NCBI RefSeq assembly: GCF_958979055.1 | Contig: NC_084897.1 | Location: forward strand, 26,271,628-26,335,627 | Length of the DNA: 64,000 nt | Source: Alnus glutinosa | Taxonomy: Eukaryota > Streptophyta > Magnoliopsida > Fagales > Betulaceae | Direction: 5' to 3' | Part shown: piece after piece, positions 59,342-64,000 of the stretch | Layout of the letters: each line of letters starts with the position of its first letter | How positions within the stretch are numbered: the first letter of the stretch is position 1 | Notes under the pieces: model-generated | Told to the model about the DNA's origin: nothing | The model's database searches: none | Seen by the model: only the letters and a program-made list of their open reading frames with translations | Position numbers and translations under genes: made by a program

Positions 59342-62300
59342 ATGGATATTCGATTCCCTTACTCTCCAGCGGAGGTCGCCAAAGTCCGCATGGTTCAGTT
59401 CGGCATACTCAGCCCCGACGAGATCGTAATCCTCCACTTCTCTTATCGTCTTCCTATTTATCTCATCAAAATTCCTCGGTCCGTGTTTGGTTACCGAGAA
59501 ATCATGAAAAACAGAAAATGAACTCTTAGCAAAATTCCGATTTCTTTTTCGTTTTTTCGTGAATTTGGGTTTTAGGGTTATTTATTTAGAGTTTGAACGA
59601 ACGATTGGTGTTTTGGTGTGCAGAGGCAAATGTCCGTGGTGCAGATTGAGCACAGCGAGACGATGGAGAGGGGGAAGCCGAAGATGGGCGGTCTAAGCGA
59701 CTCTCGGCTTGGCACCATTGATAGGAAGATGAAGTGCGATACTTGCACAGCGAACATGGCCGAGTGCCCGGGCCACTTTGGGCACCTCGAGCTCGCCAAG
59801 CCCATGTTTCATATCGGATTTTTGAAGACTGTGCTCAGTATCATGCGCTGTGTTTGCTTTAATTGCTCTAAGATTCTGGCCGACGAGGTACTCTACTCTA
59901 AAGCCACTCATGCCCTTAACAAGTTTGGCGTTTACTAGGATTTTGGGCTTTGTGAGTTTTAAGTGTTAGATGCCTGGACCATGACCTGATTGGAATATGA
60001 TACTGAAATAGGATTAACAAAGCATTTTATTGCGACCAAAGGATTATACTGGAGTAGAATAGCAAAAGAGTTGAGGGTTGTTGGAACAATAGACATTATT
60101 ATGGTAATGATAGTTAATTTTATTGAACCAAGATGAACCCCAAAATTGGCTTCCTTGGTTGCCTGATTAGTCCAAGCATTGTAAAAGACTCTTCCTTTGG
60201 TTACACCTGAGTTGCTTGTCAGGTGAGATATAAGTGTTATAAATTATAATCTTTTAATAATTTTAGTCGCCTGCTCTTTCTCTGATAGAAGGATCCAAAA
60301 GGCTGGATGGCACTTTGATATATTGATTCTTGGATAAGGGTTTTTAGTTGCGTTTCATATGGTATCTCTCATCTTATCAGTTTGATTGCTTACGAGAGTT
60401 ATGACATTAATTCTTCGTGTTCCGGAGATCATTAGCTTCAACACTTTTTACTTGACTTCCCTTCTTGCAGGAAGACCAAAAGTTTAAGCAAGCAATGAAA
60501 ATAAAGAATCCCAAAAATAGATTAAAAAAGATTTTGGATGCCTGCAAGAACAAAACCAAATGTGAAGGTGGTGATGAACTTGAGGTTCATGGTCAAGATT
60601 CTGAAGAACCAGTCAAAAAGAGTCGTGGTGGCTGTGGTGCTCAGCAGCCAAAGCTCACTATCGAAGGCATGAAAATGATTGCAGAGTACAAGGCACAAAG
60701 GAAGAAAAATGATGATCAAGAACAGCTTCCTGAACCTGCGGAAAGAAAACAAACACTTACCGCAGAAAGGGTAACTGATTCCACGTGCAAGATATTGCTG
60801 CCTTCATTCTAAACTAGTTGTTGCATGGTGCTAACATTCTGTTGAGCATGTTGCAGGTTCTTAGTGTTCTGAAGAGAATAAGTGATGAAGACTGCCAACT
60901 GTTGGGCTTGAACCCTAAGTATGCTCGTCCAGACTGGATGATTCTACAAGTACTTCCAATTCCTCCACCTCCTGTTAGACCCTCTGTGATGATGGATACC
61001 TCCTCCAGGAGCGAGGCAAGTCTCTTTTGCTGTTTTTTCCTCTCAAGTGTCCTGGACACCTGGGATTTCTTTGTAAATATTAGTTTGTACCAACTTGTTT
61101 TGTTTGTGCTAGGTAAGGTGTTATTGATGTATTTATAGTAGCTGTTAGTTTAAGTATCAGAAGAGATAGGGGGGTGGGGTCAATCCTTCTTATAGTGCTG
61201 GCTCAATTTTGACTTCATGTTTTTGTCGAGTGCAGGATGATTTGACTCATCAGTTGGCGATGATAATACGGCACAATGAGAATCTGAGGAAACAAGAGAG
61301 GAATGGGGCACCTGCACATATCATTTCGGAGTTTGCACAGTTGTTGCAATTCCATGTAGCCACATATTTTGACAATGATTTACCTGGACAGCCGAGGGTA
61401 TGGCTGCTTAAACATATAGACATGTCTCCTAGACATATGATTCTATGCATCAGCTGATGCGTTTCTTTACCATACAGGCTACCCAAAGATCAGGAAGACC
61501 CATTAAATCTATATGTAGTAGGCTTAAGGCAAAGGAAGGTCGGATTAGAGGTAATCTGATGGGGAAACGTGTGGATTTTTCAGCACGAACTGTTATTACT
61601 CCAGATCCAAACATTAATATAGATGAATTGGGCGTACCGTGGAGTATTGCTTTAAATCTCACATATCCAGAGACTGTTACTCCGTATAACATAGAAAGGT
61701 CTGTAGTCTTTTCCATATTCTTATACTAATGCTCCAATTATCCTTTGCTCTCTATTTTTTCGTCTAGTTGTTAGTGAACGGATTTGCACCCCGTTTTCCA
61801 TTTTAATGAAACAGGTTGAAGGAGCTTGTTGAATATGGGCCCCATCCTCCACCTGGTAAAACTGGTGCCAAGTATATCATAAGGAATGATGGACAAAGAC
61901 TAGATCTCCGTTACTTGAAGAAAAGTAGTGATCACCATCTGGAGCTTGGATACAAGGCATTGTCTTCTATAATAAATGGTTTTTAATTAGGTCTCTGCTC
62001 TTTATCATCAGTCTCAACTTTCACTCACATGGTTGCAGGTGGAGCGGCATTTGAATGATGGAGACTTTGTACTCTTTAATCGGCAACCTAGTCTGCATAA
62101 GATGTCTATTATGGGGCACAGAATCAAGATTATGCCATACTCAACTTTCCGTCTGAATTTATCTGTTACCTCTCCATATAATGCTGATTTTGATGGCGAT
62201 GAAATGAATATGCATGTTCCTCAGTCGTTTGAAACTAGAGCAGAGGTGTTGGAGCTAATGATGGTGCCTAAATGCATTGTGTCCCCTCAAGCAAATCGTC

Positions 62301-64000
62301 CTGTTATGGGAATAGTCCAGGATACGCTTTTAGGTTGCCGTAAAATCACCAAGAGGGACACACTTATATCGAAGGTAACTGTGATGGATAAATTAGTCTT
62401 ATTTCCTCTGGTCGGTTTGATTTTTTCGTTTTCTTATGAACCTTTCAGGAGTCTAATTTGTAATGGTTTCTGCAGGATGTTTTCATGAACATCTTGATGT
62501 GGTGGGAGGATTTTGATGGGAAAATTCCTGCTCCGGCAATTTTGAAGCCAGGGCCTTATTGGACTGGAAAACAAGTTTTCAATCTTATTATACCAAAACA
62601 GATAAATCTCACACGAACTTCTGCCTGGCACTCGGAGTCAGAAACTGGATTCATAACTCCAGGGGACACTCAAGTGAGAATAGAAAGGGGGGAGCTACTT
62701 GCTGGAACTCTTTGCAAGAAGACACTTGGGACATCTTCAGGAAGTCTTATACATGTTATTTGGTAGGCGTTTTAAACATATAGCTATGTGCTCACATTTT
62801 TAGATGTAGTATGCTTATTCTGATTTACAGCCAAAATATGACAAGCCATCTTTTTTGATTTAGACACTCCAAAATAGCCAATTTTTTCTTTTGAAGTTGA
62901 TACCCAATGTGTAACTGTGGGAAATATCACTATTGATAACACTATCGGTTAAACTTATTTCCATCTGTTCTAATGAAACACGATTTCGCACCTGCTGTTG
63001 GAAACTTAATGTAAAAAATAAAATCACGGTTAGCATTATTGGTGAATCTTGGCGTTTTTCTCTATAAGTTTTTTTGAAGTTCCTCAATTTATTTTTATTT
63101 TTAAATTGGTGTTCATGTGTACAGGGAAGAGGTTGGTCCAGATGCGGCTCGCAAGTTTCTGGGTCATGTGCAGTGGCTGGTTAATTACTGGCTTTTGCAG
63201 AATGGTTTTAGCATTGGGATTGGAGATACAATTGCCGATGCAGCAACAATGGAAACAATTAATGAGACTATTTCTAAAGCGAAAAATGAAGTGAAAGACC
63301 TTATCAGAAAAGCCCAAGCAAGGGAGCTAGAACCTGAACCTGGACGTACTATGATGGAGTCATTTGAAAACAAAGTGAACCAGGTCCTGAGTCAAATTTA
63401 TTTTTCTATGCTATTCCCTGTTTTGGCTGCTTTCTGCCAAATGCTAACTGAAATATATCTGCTGTTTTTCAGACGTTGAATAGGGCACGTGATGATGCCG
63501 GAAGTAGTGCCCAGAAGAGTTTATCTGAGAGTAACAATCTCAAGGCTATGGTTACTGCAGGATCCAAAGGTAGTTTCATCAACATATCGCAGATGACTGC
63601 TTGTGTGGGGCAGCAGAATGTTGAGGGTAAGCGAATCCCATATGGGTTCATAGACAGGACTTTGCCCCATTTTACCAAAGATGATTATGGACCAGAAAGT
63701 CGTGGATTTGTGGAGAACTCATATCTACGTGGACTGACCCCACAAGAGTTCTTTTTTCATGCCATGGGTGGTAGGGAAGGTCTTATTGATACTGCAGTGA
63801 AGACTTCTGAAACGGGGTACATCCAAAGGCGACTTGTGAAGGCTATGGAAGATATTATGGTCAAATATGATGGGACTGTACGCAATTCTTTGGGTGATGT
63901 TATCCAATTTCTATATGGGGAAGACGGTATGGATGCTGTCTGGATAGAATCACAGAGGCTGGATTCTTTGAAAATGAAAAAATCAGAATTTGATAGGGTT
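59342..64000 (+). CDS. NRPB1: Largest subunit of RNA polymerase II, N-terminal half (continues past window)
   Basis: Eleven exons are visible: 59342-59425, 59624-59887, 60471-60770, 60857-61015, 61236-61397, 61478-61698, 61815-61956, 62039-62374, 62476-62762, 63125-63383 and 63473-64000. They encode residues 1-914 of the catalytic subunit that makes mRNA in the nucleus. The clamp zinc ligands C66, C69, C76 and H79 are present, followed by the CVCFNC second zinc region. The active-site motif [13 protein letters not shown] gives D494, D496 and D498 for the catalytic Mg. The residues [29 protein letters not shown] and [20 protein letters not shown], then GKRIPYGF, at the bridge-helix approach mark Pol II rather than Pol I, III, IV or V. 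The heptad-repeat CTD would lie outside the window. The introns after exons 4 and 7 carry GC instead of GT at the donor. Confidence 0.98.

Noticed and set aside
1-64000. CRISPR arrays, operons, tRNA genes or a new multi-gene defence-like system
   Set aside because: None is visible: the repeats are MITEs, microsatellites and tandem duplications, and the genes are independent plant genes with their own introns and promoters. I did not recognise a tRNA by eye, though a covariance-model scan was not possible.

Overview
This is nuclear DNA from a flowering plant, a eudicot and possibly a woody one (a Fagales-like tree is only a guess). The genes are intron-rich with GT-AG (rarely GC-AG) splice sites. 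The proteins are plant-type, AT-rich gaps are packed with miniature inverted-repeat elements (MITEs), and one Cassandra-type TRIM element with 5S-like LTRs is present. I see no prokaryotic, viral or CRISPR features.

Layout: (1) 993-1765 (+) is the 3' end of a clade D-type PP2C phosphatase. (2) 2740-4752 is a long inverted repeat whose right arm holds a whole-looking Cassandra TRIM. (3) 7224-10966 (+) is a DUF630/DUF632 protein. (4) 11799-15256 (-) is a proline-rich membrane receptor-like kinase. (5) 15.3-21.8 kb has no gene but holds a non-autonomous hAT element with target-site duplication, tandem duplications and a 28-base C run. (6) 21826-23417 (-) is a NIP/ATL-type RING-H2 E3 ligase. (7) 23.4-33.5 kb is gene-poor and repeat-rich, with a LINE-type RNase H fossil. 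(8) 33531-40375 (+) is a complete 20-exon aconitase. (9) 40.9-41.3 kb is a GC-richer foreign-looking block, perhaps organelle-derived. (10) 43185-46346 (-) is a prolyl 4-hydroxylase. (11) 49613-51140 (-) is a small plant-specific protein resembling MEE59. (12) 54982-55362 (-) is a single-exon zinc-ribbon protein of the At4g08330 type. (13) 59342-64000 (+) is the first half of the largest subunit of RNA polymerase II, NRPB1, running off the window.

The genes are unrelated housekeeping and signalling genes, not a pathway cluster, and I found no convincing new multi-gene system. The features most worth a second look are three GC-AG introns (two in NRPB1, one of them with a very weak donor), the inverted repeat interrupted by Cassandra, several MITE families with copies in both gaps and gene introns, and the possible organelle insert. 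Exon boundaries were derived by reading splice sites and checking that reading frame is kept through every junction; no alignment or transcript data were used.
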